Assembly (NCBI RefSeq): GCF_016583985.1
Contig: NZ_NRSD01000012.1
Location: 1 to 64,000 of the forward strand
Reading direction: 5' to 3'
Source of the DNA: Thiocapsa imhoffii
Lineage (GTDB): Bacteria; Pseudomonadota; Gammaproteobacteria; Chromatiales; Chromatiaceae
Length of the DNA: 64,000 nt
Shown here: positions 9,344 through 18,029 of the stretch, piece after piece
Numbering within the stretch: the first letter of the stretch is position 1
Layout of the letters: each line of letters begins with the position of its first letter
Program-made: the position numbers and the translations under genes
The notes under the pieces: model-generated
What the model saw: only the letters and a program-made list of their open reading frames with translations
Databases searched by the model: none
What the model was told of the DNA's origin: nothing

Positions 9344-10858
9344 ATGTGCGGAATCGTCGGAATCGTCGGTCATCATCCGGTCAATCAAGCCCTCTACGAT
9401 GCACTGCTCGTGCTTCAACACCGTGGCCAGGATGCCGCTGGGATCGTGACCTGTCAGGGCGAAAAACTGCATCTGCGTAAAGACAATGGATTGACGCGCG
9501 ATGTCTTCCGCATGCGCCACATGCTGCAGTTGCGGGGCAACATGGGGGTCGGTCACGTGCGCTATCCGACCGCGGGTGCCTCCAGTTCGGCCGAAGCCCA
9601 GCCGTTTTATGTCAACTCGCCTTACGGGATCGTGCTGGCGCACAACGGGAACCTGACGAACGCCGAGGATCTCAAGCGGGATCTCTTCGTCGATGATCTG
9701 CGGCACCTCAACACCGAGTCCGACTCCGAGATCCTGCTCAACGTCTTCGCCCACGAATTACAGATTCAGGGCAAACTGCGAATCGATGAAGGGGACATCT
9801 TCCGCGCGGTCGCCGGAGTGCATCAACGTTGCCGTGGGGGCTACGCCGCCGTGGCCATGATTCCAGGGTTCGGCGTCTTCGGGTTTCGCGATCCACACGG
9901 CATCCGCCCGCTAGTGTATGGGCGTCGCGACACCGAGACCGGGACCGAGTACATGATCGCCTCGGAGAGTGTCGCACTCGATACCATCGGCTTCACTCTG
10001 ATCGACGACGTGGCGCCGGGTGAGGCGGTTTTCATCAGTGTCGACGGGCGAATCCATACCCATCAGTGCGCGGCGCAACCGATCCTCTCGCCCTGCATCT
10101 TCGAGTTCGTCTACTTCGCGCGGCCGGATTCCATCATCGACAACATCTCGGTGCACAAGGCGCGTTCGCGGATGGGTAAGAAGCTGGCGGTGAAGATCAA
10201 GCGTGAGTGGTCGAACCATGGGATCGATGTGGTGATTCCGATTCCCGACACCAGTCGCACTGCCGCGCTGCAGCTCGCCAATCAACTGGGCGTGCCCTAC
10301 TCAGAGGGATTCATCAAGAATCGCTACATCGGGCGAACCTTCATCATGCCGGGACAGACGGTGCGGAAGAAATCGGTTCGCCAGAAACTCAATGCCATCG
10401 ATCTGGAGTTCCGCCGGAAGAATGTCTTGCTGGTCGATGATTCCATCGTGCGCGGGACCACCTCGCGGCAGATCATTCAGATGGCGCGCGAGGCGGGGGC
10501 GCACAAGGTGTTTTTCGCCTCGGCCGCGCCGCCCGTGCGTTTTCCTAACGTGTATGGCATCGATATGCCGGCGGCCAGCGAGTTGGTCGCGCATGGCCGC
10601 ACGGAGGCCGAGATCGCGCAGGAGCTCGGCGCCGATCGGTTGATCTTCCAAAATCTCGATGACCTGATCGACGCCGTGCAGAAGAAGGGCAAGAGCCACG
10701 TTGATCGGTTCGATACCTCGGTCTTCGACGGTGTCTACATCACCGGTGATGTCACGCCAGCATACCTCGACGCGCTCGAGGCAAATCGCAACGATGTCGC
10801 CAAGCGTGCATCGGGATCGTTCAGTGAGAATGTCATTGACCTCTACAATTCCGCCTGA
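9344..10858 (+). CDS. purF: Amidophosphoribosyltransferase
   Basis: PurF makes 5-phosphoribosylamine from PRPP and glutamine, the committed step of purine synthesis. The ATG at 9344 places Cys2 (MCGIVGIVG) as the N-terminal nucleophile of the glutaminase domain after removal of Met, which fixes the start although the frame is open further upstream. The 504-residue protein has the glutamine-site motif HRGQDAAGI, and the PRPP-binding loop [14 protein letters not shown] in the C-terminal transferase domain. Its stop overlaps the metZ start by 29 bases. Confidence 0.97.
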   Translation: MCGIVGIVGHHPVNQALYDALLVLQHRGQDAAGIVTCQGEKLHLRKDNGLTRDVFRMRHMLQLRGNMGVGHVRYPTAGASSSAEAQPFYVNSPYGIVLAHNGNLTNAEDLKRDLFVDDLRHLNTESDSEILLNVFAHELQIQGKLRIDEGDIFRAVAGVHQRCRGGYAAVAMIPGFGVFGFRDPHGIRPLVYGRRDTETGTEYMIASESVALDTIGFTLIDDVAPGEAVFISVDGRIHTHQCAAQPILSPCIFEFVYFARPDSIIDNISVHKARSRMGKKLAVKIKREWSNHGIDVVIPIPDTSRTAALQLANQLGVPYSEGFIKNRYIGRTFIMPGQTVRKKSVRQKLNAIDLEFRRKNVLLVDDSIVRGTTSRQIIQMAREAGAHKVFFASAAPPVRFPNVYGIDMPAASELVAHGRTEAEIAQELGADRLIFQNLDDLIDAVQKKGKSHVDRFDTSVFDGVYITGDVTPAYLDALEANRNDVAKRASGSFSENVIDLYNSA

Positions 10859-12098
10859 CCCGTCCGCGGACGAACCGGTCGAGATCCCGTCCCCGGAGCC
10901 GCTGATCCCGTCCGCGCAGTTTGCAACCCGTGCGATCCGGGTCGGACATCAGCGCACCTTCGAGGGCGAGCACGGTGAACCCATTTTCACGACCTCGAGC
11001 TTCGTCTTCGCAACCGCGGCCGAGGCCGCCGCCCGGTTCGCGGGCGAACAAGCTGGAAACATCTACTCCCGTTTCACCAACCCCACGGTGCGCGCGTTCG
11101 AGGAGCGTCTCGCTGCGCTGGAGGGTGGCGAGCGTTGCGTGGCGACTGCCTCGGGGATGTCGGCAATCCTCGCCGTGTGCATGGGGCTGCTGCAGGCCGG
11201 CGATCGCATTCTGGCCTCACGCAGCCTGTTCGGCAGCACCACCTTACTCTTCAACCGCTATCTGACCCGCTTCGGGATCACGACCCACTATGTCCCGCTG
11301 AGTGATCTGGCGGCCTGGGAGGCAGCGATCGATTCCAAGACGCGTCTCCTCTTCTGTGAGACGCCCTCGAATCCGCTCACCGAGATGGTGGATATTCGCG
11401 CCTTGGCGGCGATCGCTCATCGTCACGACTGTCTGCTGGTGGTCGACAATTGTTTCTGTACCCCGGCACTGCAGCGGCCGCTCGAATTGGGCGCGGATCT
11501 TGTGATCCACTCCGCGACCAAGTATCTGGACGGCCAAGGACGTTGTGTCGGCGGGGCGGTGGTCGGCGACCGCCAACAGGTCGGCGAGGCAGTGTTCGGG
11601 GTGTTGCGCACGGCTGGCCCGACCATGAGCCCATTCAATGCCTGGGTTTTCCTGAAGGGTCTTGAGACGCTTGAGCTCCGCATGCTCGCGCACGCTCGCG
11701 CCGCCGCGCACTTGGCGGCATGGTTGCAGCAACAGGCCATGGTCCCGCGGGTCGATTACCCAGGTCTGCCCGATCACCCACAGCACCATCTGGTGGGATC
11801 ACAGCAGCGTACGGGCGGCGGAATCGTGTCTTTCCATGTGCGAGGTGGGCGTCTGGGGGCCTGGCATCTGCTCGATTCCACGCGTCTCATGTCGATTACA
11901 GCCAACCTCGGGGATGTGAAGACAACCATCACCCATCCCGCCACGACGACCCACGGTCGACTCACTGCAGCGGAGCGTGAGGAGGTGGGTATCAGCGAGG
12001 GACTGGTGCGCATTGCGGTTGGGCTCGAGCAGATCGAGGATCTCAAGGCGGATCTGCTGCGGGGCTTCTCGACCTGGCCTGAGCAGGCGCTCGATTGA
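10830..12098 (+). CDS. metZ: O-succinylhomoserine sulfhydrylase
   Basis: MetZ makes homocysteine directly from O-succinylhomoserine and sulfide. The 422-residue protein belongs to the Cys/Met-metabolism PLP family, with the PLP lysine in [11 protein letters not shown], the motifs [17 protein letters not shown] and SNPLTEMVD, and the C-terminal [12 protein letters not shown]. The purF-metZ adjacency is typical of pseudomonads and Chromatiales and favours MetZ over MetB or MetY. The ATG at 10830 overlaps the purF end by 29 bases; the frame is open upstream inside purF without conserved sequence. The 126 bases to the convergent pilV contain no clear terminator. Confidence 0.92.
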   Translation: MSLTSTIPPDPSADEPVEIPSPEPLIPSAQFATRAIRVGHQRTFEGEHGEPIFTTSSFVFATAAEAAARFAGEQAGNIYSRFTNPTVRAFEERLAALEGGERCVATASGMSAILAVCMGLLQAGDRILASRSLFGSTTLLFNRYLTRFGITTHYVPLSDLAAWEAAIDSKTRLLFCETPSNPLTEMVDIRALAAIAHRHDCLLVVDNCFCTPALQRPLELGADLVIHSATKYLDGQGRCVGGAVVGDRQQVGEAVFGVLRTAGPTMSPFNAWVFLKGLETLELRMLAHARAAAHLAAWLQQQAMVPRVDYPGLPDHPQHHLVGSQQRTGGGIVSFHVRGGRLGAWHLLDSTRLMSITANLGDVKTTITHPATTTHGRLTAAEREEVGISEGLVRIAVGLEQIEDLKADLLRGFSTWPEQALD

Positions 12099-12224
12099 TC
12101 GGCGAAGGCGAGTGCGGGCTCGACACAGCGGACTGAGCGTGCTGCGGCAAGCGGAGTCGGGCGGTTGCGTCACGCAAAGCGCCACCGATCGGACCCCCAG
12201 ACCGCTCGCCGCGCCGGGGCGCCT

Positions 12225-12668
12225 TTAGTCGGCCAGCGGTCTAGGTGCGACCATGGTGGTTAATGTGACCTCACGGGTGTCCCCATCCGGCGTGGTCCAT
12301 TGCGTGGTCACGGAGATGTGTTTCACCGTGCCTGCGCCTGGAGTGGTGGGCGTGACCACCCAGCGGCGCGCATAGCGACTGTGATCACCCGCGCGTTCGC
12401 TTGGCTCGTCCATCCCCGTTTGGATCTCAGCGAAGGGGCTCGCTCGCAGGGACTCGATCTTCTCTTGGGTGAGATTCACCGCGGTCGTTTGCGCCTTGGC
12501 CAGGCCCATGCTGTTCAAGACGCGGACCTGGATCTGGGCCAGACCAAGGAGCCCAACCGAGAGTACCAGGAGCGCGATCATGGCCTCGACCAGGCTGAAT
12601 CCCAACGCGCTCGATCGTCTCTGCCAGCCTGCCGTGACGGGCTCTCGGCGGTCTCTGGGTTGGTGCAC
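12225..12668 (-). CDS. pilV: Type IV pilus modification/minor pilin PilV
   Basis: The protein has a class III prepilin signature: a positively charged leader, Gly at -1, then FSLVEAMIALLVLSVGLLG with Glu at +5, followed by the PilV motif LAQIQ. Minor pilins prime assembly of the type IV pilus tip. The start is uncertain; GTG at 12668 gives 147 residues with a 23-residue leader and begins 22 bases after the pilX stop, whereas an ATG at 12797 would lie inside pilX. It is the last gene of the leftward fimT-pilW-pilX-pilV cluster and converges with metZ. Confidence 0.82.
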   Translation of the reverse strand: MHQPRDRREPVTAGWQRRSSALGFSLVEAMIALLVLSVGLLGLAQIQVRVLNSMGLAKAQTTAVNLTQEKIESLRASPFAEIQTGMDEPSERAGDHSRYARRWVVTPTTPGAGTVKHISVTTQWTTPDGDTREVTLTTMVAPRPLAD

Positions 12669-12690
12669 TGGAGGGATGACCTGGCATTGC

Positions 12691-13749
12691 TCAGTCCCAA
12701 TCGCGCCAACTTCCGGGGCGACTGAGCCGCGATCCGGCGCGGGCCAAGGGACCGGCATGGCTGAGAAGGCTCCAATGGCGCAATTCGGTGTTGGCATTGA
12801 GCGCGCCCAACGATCCCTCCAAGATCACCGAACCATGGACGGTGACCGCGCCCCAGCCTTGGTTGTCGCATTCGGACGGTTCGGCATAATAGATGATCCC
12901 ATACAGGGTGGTATTGCCAAGGAACTTTGGACATCCTGCCGCTTGATCGAAAATCAGAATCACCGGTTGTTCGGGGCTCCCCGTTGCCCCCCTCCAGGAG
13001 GTTCGAGCGGTGATCCAGTGCACTCCTGAGTCTGGGATGTCCGCGAGCGCGCGCATGCTGGCTTGATCAAGCGCGAACAGGTAATCCCAGGCCGATCCGG
13101 AAAAGCCCTCGGCGACGACGACGCCCTCGTTCAGGTCCAGATGGCCGGTCTCAAGGCAGGTCATCCCTTGCGAGGACACCAAGGCGATGGGCTGGCACAC
13201 CGGATTCGCCTCGTGCGTCTGTTCTTCATCGCAGCGGTTCGGATGGATGCGTGGGTTACCGGTGATGCGACCGAGACAACCGTTGACGACCAAGGGCGGC
13301 GCGCCTCCGGCGAATCCGGTTCGCAACAGGGAGGCCGGCTCCTGGCATTCACTCACGACGGCACTGATGTTTGGGTGAGCGATTCCATCCTGGTCAAGGG
13401 CTTGGGCGTGGGCCCTGACACGCGTGCAGGATTCGATGTGGTCATGCCGGACCAGGACCTGGTAGCGATAGTCCCCACTCGCTTCGATCAGGCTGGGTTG
13501 GGGAAAGGTGTTCGTCTCTTCTCCTGCTCGTGGGAGCGGTTGGGACCGCGCGAACTCCAACCCTGCCTGCGCGGCCTGGTGGGCCTCCTTGGCCCGCAAT
13601 TCGTTGTTGGCCATGCGCTGCTCCATGATGCCGAGACGGACCACGCCGAGGGTCAGAATGCTCGATGCCATCAAGAGCATGAGTCCGACTAGGAGCGTGA
13701 TGGCGCCGTTTTGGGCGGTGTGGTTCATATGGGTCTGGCGGATCGGCAT
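12691..13749 (-). CDS. pilX: Type IV pilus assembly protein PilX
   Basis: The first about 60 residues match the PilX N-terminal domain: a hydrophobic segment (ITLLVGLMLLMASSILTLG) after NGA, followed by EQRMANNELRAKEAHQAAQ. Unlike classical prepilins there is no Glu at +5, as known for PilX/GspK-type minor pilins. At 352 residues it is clearly longer than the roughly 195 of Pseudomonas PilX, with a Cys-containing C-terminal domain of unknown fold (about residues 150-352). A GAGCGAGG ribosome-binding site supports ATG 13749. It starts 12 bases after the pilW stop. Confidence 0.83.
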   Translation of the reverse strand: MPIRQTHMNHTAQNGAITLLVGLMLLMASSILTLGVVRLGIMEQRMANNELRAKEAHQAAQAGLEFARSQPLPRAGEETNTFPQPSLIEASGDYRYQVLVRHDHIESCTRVRAHAQALDQDGIAHPNISAVVSECQEPASLLRTGFAGGAPPLVVNGCLGRITGNPRIHPNRCDEEQTHEANPVCQPIALVSSQGMTCLETGHLDLNEGVVVAEGFSGSAWDYLFALDQASMRALADIPDSGVHWITARTSWRGATGSPEQPVILIFDQAAGCPKFLGNTTLYGIIYYAEPSECDNQGWGAVTVHGSVILEGSLGALNANTELRHWSLLSHAGPLARAGSRLSRPGSWRDWD

Positions 13750-13761
13750 GGATGGCCTCGC

Positions 13762-14547
13762 TCACTCGATCTGCTCGCGATCGTTGCGGATTGCAACTTG
13801 AGAGGACAGGGTTTGCTGAACGCTTGCATCGCGTGCGAGCTGTCCGGTGATGCCGAGGGTGACCGTCCGTACGCGCTGGCAGCGATCGCCCACGCTGCAG
13901 GGATCGGCCGTGTCTCGCTCGGGGTTGAGATTGATCGCCCGCTCATGGATCTGGAATGAGAGTGCCGTGACCTGCACCAGATCGCTGGTGATCCCCTGCC
14001 AGTGGCCGCTCTGACAGTCGAAGGCCAGCTCATTGGGAGAGCTGAGTCGTTCACGCATTTGTACCGTGCCATGACGCAGCCGAAAGCCGAACATTTCGAC
14101 ATTTCCGCGCCCATAGGGTGGGGCATCGAAGGGGGCGCCGCCGGGTGTGCAATCACGACAGAGACCGATCAGGCCGTCATCGTTCAGGTCATAGCTGTAG
14201 GTCACGCAGCTCTGTGATGGCTCGCCCTGGACCTGACCCGTGGCGAGGTCATTGAGAATGCCGCCGATCCGTTGCTGGAAGGGGTTTTCGGTTGGGTCGG
14301 CGCCCGCCGGCGCGGCCCAATAACCCGCCCGGCGCAGATCCATCTGCATCAGCTCGAAGACCGCACGCAGCTCCTGGCTCAGCCGCACGATGCGCAGGTT
14401 CTCGGCCGCGCCGCGCACCGTCAGCAAATAGACCGCCGACAGACCGGAGAGCACGATGATGCCCACGCTCAAGCCGACGAGGAGTTCGATCAGGGTCACG
14501 CCGGCCTGAACCGCGCCGGGAGGTGCGTGGCGGCGCCGGTTCAACAT
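13762..14547 (-). CDS. pilW: Minor pilin PilW
   Basis: From ATG 14547 the protein is 261 residues with a 16-residue basic leader ending in Gly, then VTLIELLVGLSVGIIVLSG, giving the prepilin-peptidase site with Glu at +5. The following segment RLSQELRAVFELMQMDLRRAGY is characteristic of PilW. The start overlaps the fimT stop by seven bases; a GTG at 14586 in the same frame is the alternative. It should act with PilX, PilV and FimT as a pilus-tip initiation complex. Confidence 0.85.
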   Translation of the reverse strand: MLNRRRHAPPGAVQAGVTLIELLVGLSVGIIVLSGLSAVYLLTVRGAAENLRIVRLSQELRAVFELMQMDLRRAGYWAAPAGADPTENPFQQRIGGILNDLATGQVQGEPSQSCVTYSYDLNDDGLIGLCRDCTPGGAPFDAPPYGRGNVEMFGFRLRHGTVQMRERLSSPNELAFDCQSGHWQGITSDLVQVTALSFQIHERAINLNPERDTADPCSVGDRCQRVRTVTLGITGQLARDASVQQTLSSQVAIRNDREQIE

Positions 14548-15074
14548 GCCGGAACGCCCGGCACCGGAGGACGCGATGGCGAGCACAGGCGCACGCGCCC
14601 CAGCATACTGAGGACGACATCGAGTTCCTCGCCACGCTCTGAGCGGAAGGTGAGCCGACCTGGGCCGGCGGTGCCGCGTCTGGGATCGAAGCGCGTTTGT
14701 GAAGGGGATCCTGGGAAGCGGCTGGTGATGTCAATCCCCCGGAAATCGTCCCCGCTCACACGTTGAATGGTCGATTCGCCGAAGATAGGCAGAGTGCAGG
14801 CACGCTCCACAGTGGGGTCGAGGAGGCGGCAGTCACAATTGGGTACGAGCGAGATCCCATAGCACCAGGCCTCGGGATCGATCGTGAGATAGAGCGCGTG
14901 ATGACGCATGATCGACTCACCCCGCAGCCATTGCAGATCCGCGACCAAGGCCTGTGCGGCCGTCTTGAGGCGGTTGCGAGCGAGCATGTCGTGCATGGCA
15001 GGGACGCCGAGACCGAGCAGGATGCTGAGAATCGTGAGCGTCACCATGAGTTCGACCAAGGTAAAGGCACCCAT
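14541..15074 (-). CDS. fimT: GspH/FimT family pseudopilin
   Basis: The protein has a prepilin N-terminus, FTLVELMVTLTILSILLGLGVPAM, with Glu at +5, and a GspH/FimT-like C-terminal domain containing four Cys residues. From the ATG at 15074 it is 177 residues with an unusually short three-residue leader (MGA) and Ala rather than Gly at -1. No ribosome-binding site precedes this ATG. The frame stays open to an ATG at 15275, which would add a 67-residue Pro/Arg-rich extension of no recognised homology. Because of this the start is uncertain. FimT/FimU proteins are minor pilins and DNA-uptake factors; it heads the fimT-pilW-pilX-pilV cluster. Confidence 0.8.
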   Translation of the reverse strand: MGAFTLVELMVTLTILSILLGLGVPAMHDMLARNRLKTAAQALVADLQWLRGESIMRHHALYLTIDPEAWCYGISLVPNCDCRLLDPTVERACTLPIFGESTIQRVSGDDFRGIDITSRFPGSPSQTRFDPRRGTAGPGRLTFRSERGEELDVVLSMLGRVRLCSPSRPPVPGVPAC

Positions 15075-15442
15075 GACGGAGAGGGTGAACGCCGGTTTGA
15101 ATGCCGACGTGATCGCCGGCTTGACAGGGGGAGGGGGGCTGGACGTGCGAGTGGCGATCGGATCGCGCCGGGGCCCTGTCACGGACTGGCGCCGGCAAGG
15201 CGGATGCGCGGCGCGTTGGATGCCACCCCGGGATAATGTGCGGTCATAGCCCTGTCCGGTTGGAATGTCGCTCATTCGGGCACCATCTTAAGGATAAAAC
15301 CATTCAACCGAGCTCCTGCCTCGGCGGCTCTCCGGCGTTTGACCCGGTCGAGCGAGTCTCACCGCGAGCGGACACGTGGGCGTGGTGTGTGCCACGCGAC
15401 GTCAGGCAGCCCGCAACGAATTCATTTCGTGTTCGATTATGT

Positions 15443-15470
15443 ACTCTAATCGTGTTTGTTGCCAGATCAA
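15443..15470 (-). promoter_or_regulatory. Putative promoter for the minor-pilin cluster, in an AT-rich gap
   Basis: On the minus strand TTGATC (15470-15465) and TAGAGT (15448-15443) are spaced by 16 bases. They lie in an AT-rich island at 15418-15485 that contrasts with the GC-rich surroundings. The gap 15276-15585 between the divergent fimT cluster and the lipoprotein gene holds no other recognisable gene. A start here would leave a leader of about 160 or 360 bases depending on the fimT start. Confidence 0.35.
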
Positions 15471-15585
15471 ATCACTCCATGTTGGCAGCCTGTCCCAATT
15501 GCCATCGCGGTTGCTGTGTCGGAGGATGGTCAGGGCGCGTGTCAAGTCGGGGCCGGGTGTGCGAATTTCTGCGGGAGATCTACCG

Positions 15586-16173
15586 ATGTCATTGAGTCCT
15601 TGGCGACCGATCGCTGCCTTCCTGCTGGCAAGTCTTGTGCTTGGGGCCTGTACGACCCTGGTGCGCGAGACCATGGAGAGTCCATGGGTCGAGGTGCAAC
15701 CGGGGAGCACCCTGACCCTCCATCAGCCGGTACGGATTGCACCAGGCCGGGCACGGGCACCGATGGTCTCGGCGAGCCCGCGCAGCCGTGCGACCGCTAG
15801 CAGTTGTTTGCTGGAGGTCCGGCGGATCGATCCGGAGCAGGAGCAGGTCGTGCCGGCTGGCACGCTACGGATTCGGCAGGTCCAAAATGTGGTGTCCTTG
15901 GTCTCCACGGATCCGTGGCAGCCGGGGCCAGATCACGCGATCCGATTCCAACTGGCCAGTCACAGCGATGGCGGTGGGACGCCGATGATCCGTCAGGGCT
16001 ACCACTTCTGGTTCGATACGGATCGCCATGAGAATCCCATGCGGCTCACCTGTCTGGGATGGGTTGCGATCATGCCCGATGCGCGTGCCCCTACCCTTGA
16101 TGAGATCGCCGCGGTCTTAGGTGATCGGGCGACCTTGGAGCTGGCGTTGGCCCCGGGCGAGTGGATGCCCTGA
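15586..16173 (+). CDS. Predicted outer-membrane or periplasmic lipoprotein of unknown function
   Basis: The 195-residue product begins with a lipoprotein signal peptide: SLSPWRPIAAFLLASLVLGAC, with the lipobox ending at Cys22. Residues 23-195 contain two Cys (about 78 and 165), the segment GYHFWFDTDR and an acidic C-terminal stretch, and match no family that I recognise. The start is fixed by the signal peptide and by GCGGGAGA seven bases upstream of the ATG, although the frame is open about 200 bases further upstream. It stands alone between the divergent pilin cluster and the convergent nei gene. Confidence 0.75.
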   Translation: MSLSPWRPIAAFLLASLVLGACTTLVRETMESPWVEVQPGSTLTLHQPVRIAPGRARAPMVSASPRSRATASSCLLEVRRIDPEQEQVVPAGTLRIRQVQNVVSLVSTDPWQPGPDHAIRFQLASHSDGGGTPMIRQGYHFWFDTDRHENPMRLTCLGWVAIMPDARAPTLDEIAAVLGDRATLELALAPGEWMP

Positions 16174-16308
16174 CGGTTGCCATGGTCCGGGTGGGCGCCA
16201 TCGGCACGTGATCCCGGTTGACGAGTCAGGCACGATGCCATGGCTGCCCTCGGCGGCGTCAGGGCTCCAGGTTGTGTCAGAGCCCCACGCCGGTTGTGGG
16301 CGGTCGGC

Positions 16309-17241
16309 TCAAGTGATGTCGGGAGTGGGAGGTGACGCACCCGCCGTGGTCGCGCCGGCAGGGGATGTGCCATGGCGTTGACACTCCGGACACCAGTAGG
16401 TCGAGCGCTGGTGACGACCCAGTCGCGCCTGTTGGATCGCTGTACCGCACGCCAAGCAGGGTTGCCGTGCCCGCCCGTAGACCCAGAGGTGACCACGGCC
16501 ATCGCGGTTGCGGCGGGTGACGCGTGGCCCCCCGCCGAGATTAGCCTTGAGGAGTCGCTCGGCGGTGAGGTAGAGCGCGCTGAAGCGGGCGAGTGAGAGG
16601 GCTCCAAACCTGGTCTCGGGATGGCAATGTTCAAGGAACAAGACCTCAGAGGTATAGACGTTCCCGATCCCGCAGGCGATGCGCTGGTCGAGCAAAAGAT
16701 CGGTCACGGGCGTGGTCGGCACGAGCAACCCTCGGGCACGCTCGAGCAGCATCCCGGGCGGAGGGGAGACGCGGGTGAGATCCGGTCCGAGCGGGGCGGT
16801 ACGGTCATGTCGTCGGGGATCGAGGCCATTGAAGACCGCGACCTCCTTGGCGTTGAAGCAGATGAAGTCGCGCGCCGCGACGGTGAGGATCAGGCTGGCG
16901 CGCGCGATTGGTTTCTGCCAGGGTTGCCCGATTGGATACCAGTGCCAAGCACCATAGAGACCGAGATGGACGCGAATGGAGATCCTCGGGTGGGGGGGGA
17001 TGGTGCGCCGCGGGGTCTCATGGATCGCGTTCGGGACGTCAAGTCCGGATGCCGGCTCCGAGTCCGGCTGCGTGCCCAGTTCGATGAAGAGATGTTTGCC
17101 GTGACTGGTGACGCGACCGACCAGCAGGCCCGCACCCAGGGTCATGGGTCGGCCGGATACCAGCAGTCGCGTGAGTGGTTGACCGCTCAAGGCCTCGGCG
17201 AGAAAGGCCGCGACCTTATGGACTGTATCGCCTTCGGGCAT
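16309..17241 (-). CDS. nei: Endonuclease VIII-like DNA glycosylase (Fpg/Nei family)
   Basis: Nei removes oxidised pyrimidines and nicks the abasic site. From ATG 17241 the mature protein begins with Pro2-Glu3 (PEGDTVHK), the obligatory catalytic N-terminus of the Fpg/Nei family, which fixes the start; the GDTVH sequence indicates Nei rather than Fpg. The helix-two-turn-helix motif is LLDQRIACGIGNVYTSEVLF, and a C-terminal zinc finger is formed by CLAC and CPEC. At 310 residues it is slightly longer than the usual 263-290 because of a Pro-rich insertion near residues 75-95. It is preceded on the same strand by a strong terminator, so it is transcribed independently of sequence upstream of that. 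Confidence 0.92.
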   Translation of the reverse strand: MPEGDTVHKVAAFLAEALSGQPLTRLLVSGRPMTLGAGLLVGRVTSHGKHLFIELGTQPDSEPASGLDVPNAIHETPRRTIPPHPRISIRVHLGLYGAWHWYPIGQPWQKPIARASLILTVAARDFICFNAKEVAVFNGLDPRRHDRTAPLGPDLTRVSPPPGMLLERARGLLVPTTPVTDLLLDQRIACGIGNVYTSEVLFLEHCHPETRFGALSLARFSALYLTAERLLKANLGGGPRVTRRNRDGRGHLWVYGRARQPCLACGTAIQQARLGRHQRSTYWCPECQRHGTSPAGATTAGASPPTPDIT

Positions 17242-17260
17242 GCGTCTTGACACGGATGCG

Positions 17261-17282
17261 AAAAAACCCCGCCGAAGCGGGG
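17261..17282 (-). terminator. Rho-independent terminator with UUCG loop
   Basis: Read on the minus strand, CCCCGC and GCGGGG form a perfect six-base stem closed by a TTCG tetraloop, followed directly by TTTTTT (17266-17261). It is the clearest terminator in the window. It lies 20 bases upstream of the nei start codon on the same strand, and no protein gene on the minus strand precedes it, so it must end some other transcript. Confidence 0.85.
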
Positions 17283-17600
17283 AACACGACAAGGAGTCTG
17301 AAAGCCTCTGCGGAGACTCGCATGCTTAGAATCGTCAACATAATAAAAGTTCGACACAAAATGCTCGAATCCCCTGAAGTCCTTGTTGTTTCCATGATCC
17401 AGCCACCACGCGTTCAGGCTCGCGTGTTCGGGGCCGAGGTGCGGCAGTCCGACAAAATCCGGTCACATGAGCCGGTTGTCTTGCTTTTCGGCGCAGTGGG
17501 CGCCATGATCTGCGTGTAAGCCGAGTTACGTCCAGTTTCCATTCCGTTCCGGTTGTCTCAGCCACGCGTCGTGACTCGCACGGCTTACCCCCACGAACCG
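17261..17600 (-). ncRNA. Candidate GGA-rich (CsrB/Rsm-like) small RNA
   Basis: The 428 bases between nei and the HPF-like gene contain no credible protein gene, yet the minus strand ends in a strong terminator (17261-17282). On the minus strand ten GGA triplets lie between 17341 and 17560, while the plus strand has none in the same 220 bases. Four of them (17529-17560) sit in the loop of a stem formed by GTAAGCCG (17587-17580) and CGGCTTAC (17523-17516). Repeated GGA motifs in loops plus a terminal terminator are hallmarks of CsrA-sequestering RNAs of the CsrB/RsmZ type. The 5' end is not defined; a shorter transcript starting near 17330 behind an AT-rich TATTAT sequence is an alternative. 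Confidence 0.4.
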
Positions 17601-17669
17601 ACCCAGTACATGTATCGCGACCGCCATTGAGCCTGCGTGCGCGTGCGGGTCTGCGGAGATCGAACGAGT

Positions 17670-18023
17670 ATGCCAATCAAGATCGGCGGGGACACCCTCG
17701 CCTTGGATCGCGACATCCGTCGCCTGATCGAAGCGGAGGCGGCCAAGTTGGCAGCGCGCTTCCCGGGAGATGAGCTGGAAGCAAACGCGACCATTCAGGA
17801 AGAGTTTGACCCCCTTCACGGTCATCGCGTGCGCTGCGAGCTGGCGGCGAAGTTGACACACGGGCGACCTGTCATCGTCCGTGGAGCTCACAAGACGGCC
17901 TCCGAAGCCATCAACGAGGTTTTCAATCTGGCGCGTCGCAACCTACGCCGCGCGCGCCGCTCAGTCGTCCATCCCGCCACCTCCAAATCAGCCACGTTCG
18001 GCGCCACGGCCGTCGGTGGTTGA
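17670..18023 (+). CDS. HPF/RaiA-like ribosome-associated protein
   Basis: The 117-residue protein resembles the short ribosome hibernation factors: an N-terminal strand, a helix (DRDIRRLIEAEAAKLAARF), central strands (EANATIQEEFD, RVRCELAAKL, RPVIVRGAH) and a C-terminal amphipathic helix ASEAINEVFNLARRNLRRA rich in Arg. Such proteins bind the 30S decoding centre and inactivate ribosomes in stationary phase. It is divergent enough that a paralogous role is possible. The start ATG 17670 is chosen by domain fit; a GAACGAG sequence precedes it. It is divergent from the GGA-rich noncoding region and convergent with the SDR gene. Confidence 0.65.
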   Translation: MPIKIGGDTLALDRDIRRLIEAEAAKLAARFPGDELEANATIQEEFDPLHGHRVRCELAAKLTHGRPVIVRGAHKTASEAINEVFNLARRNLRRARRSVVHPATSKSATFGATAVGG

Positions 18024-18029
18024 AGACCG

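Noticed and set aside
17514..17530. TGTAAG...TTACG sequence as a GacA upstream activating site for the candidate RNA
   Set aside because: The spacing differs from the TGTAAG-N6-CTTACA consensus and the site lies inside the GGA-rich region rather than upstream of a promoter.
17335..17676. A 113-codon frame on the minus strand in the noncoding gap
   Set aside because: The product is Arg-rich without domain features and no ribosome-binding site was seen; the region fits a noncoding RNA better.
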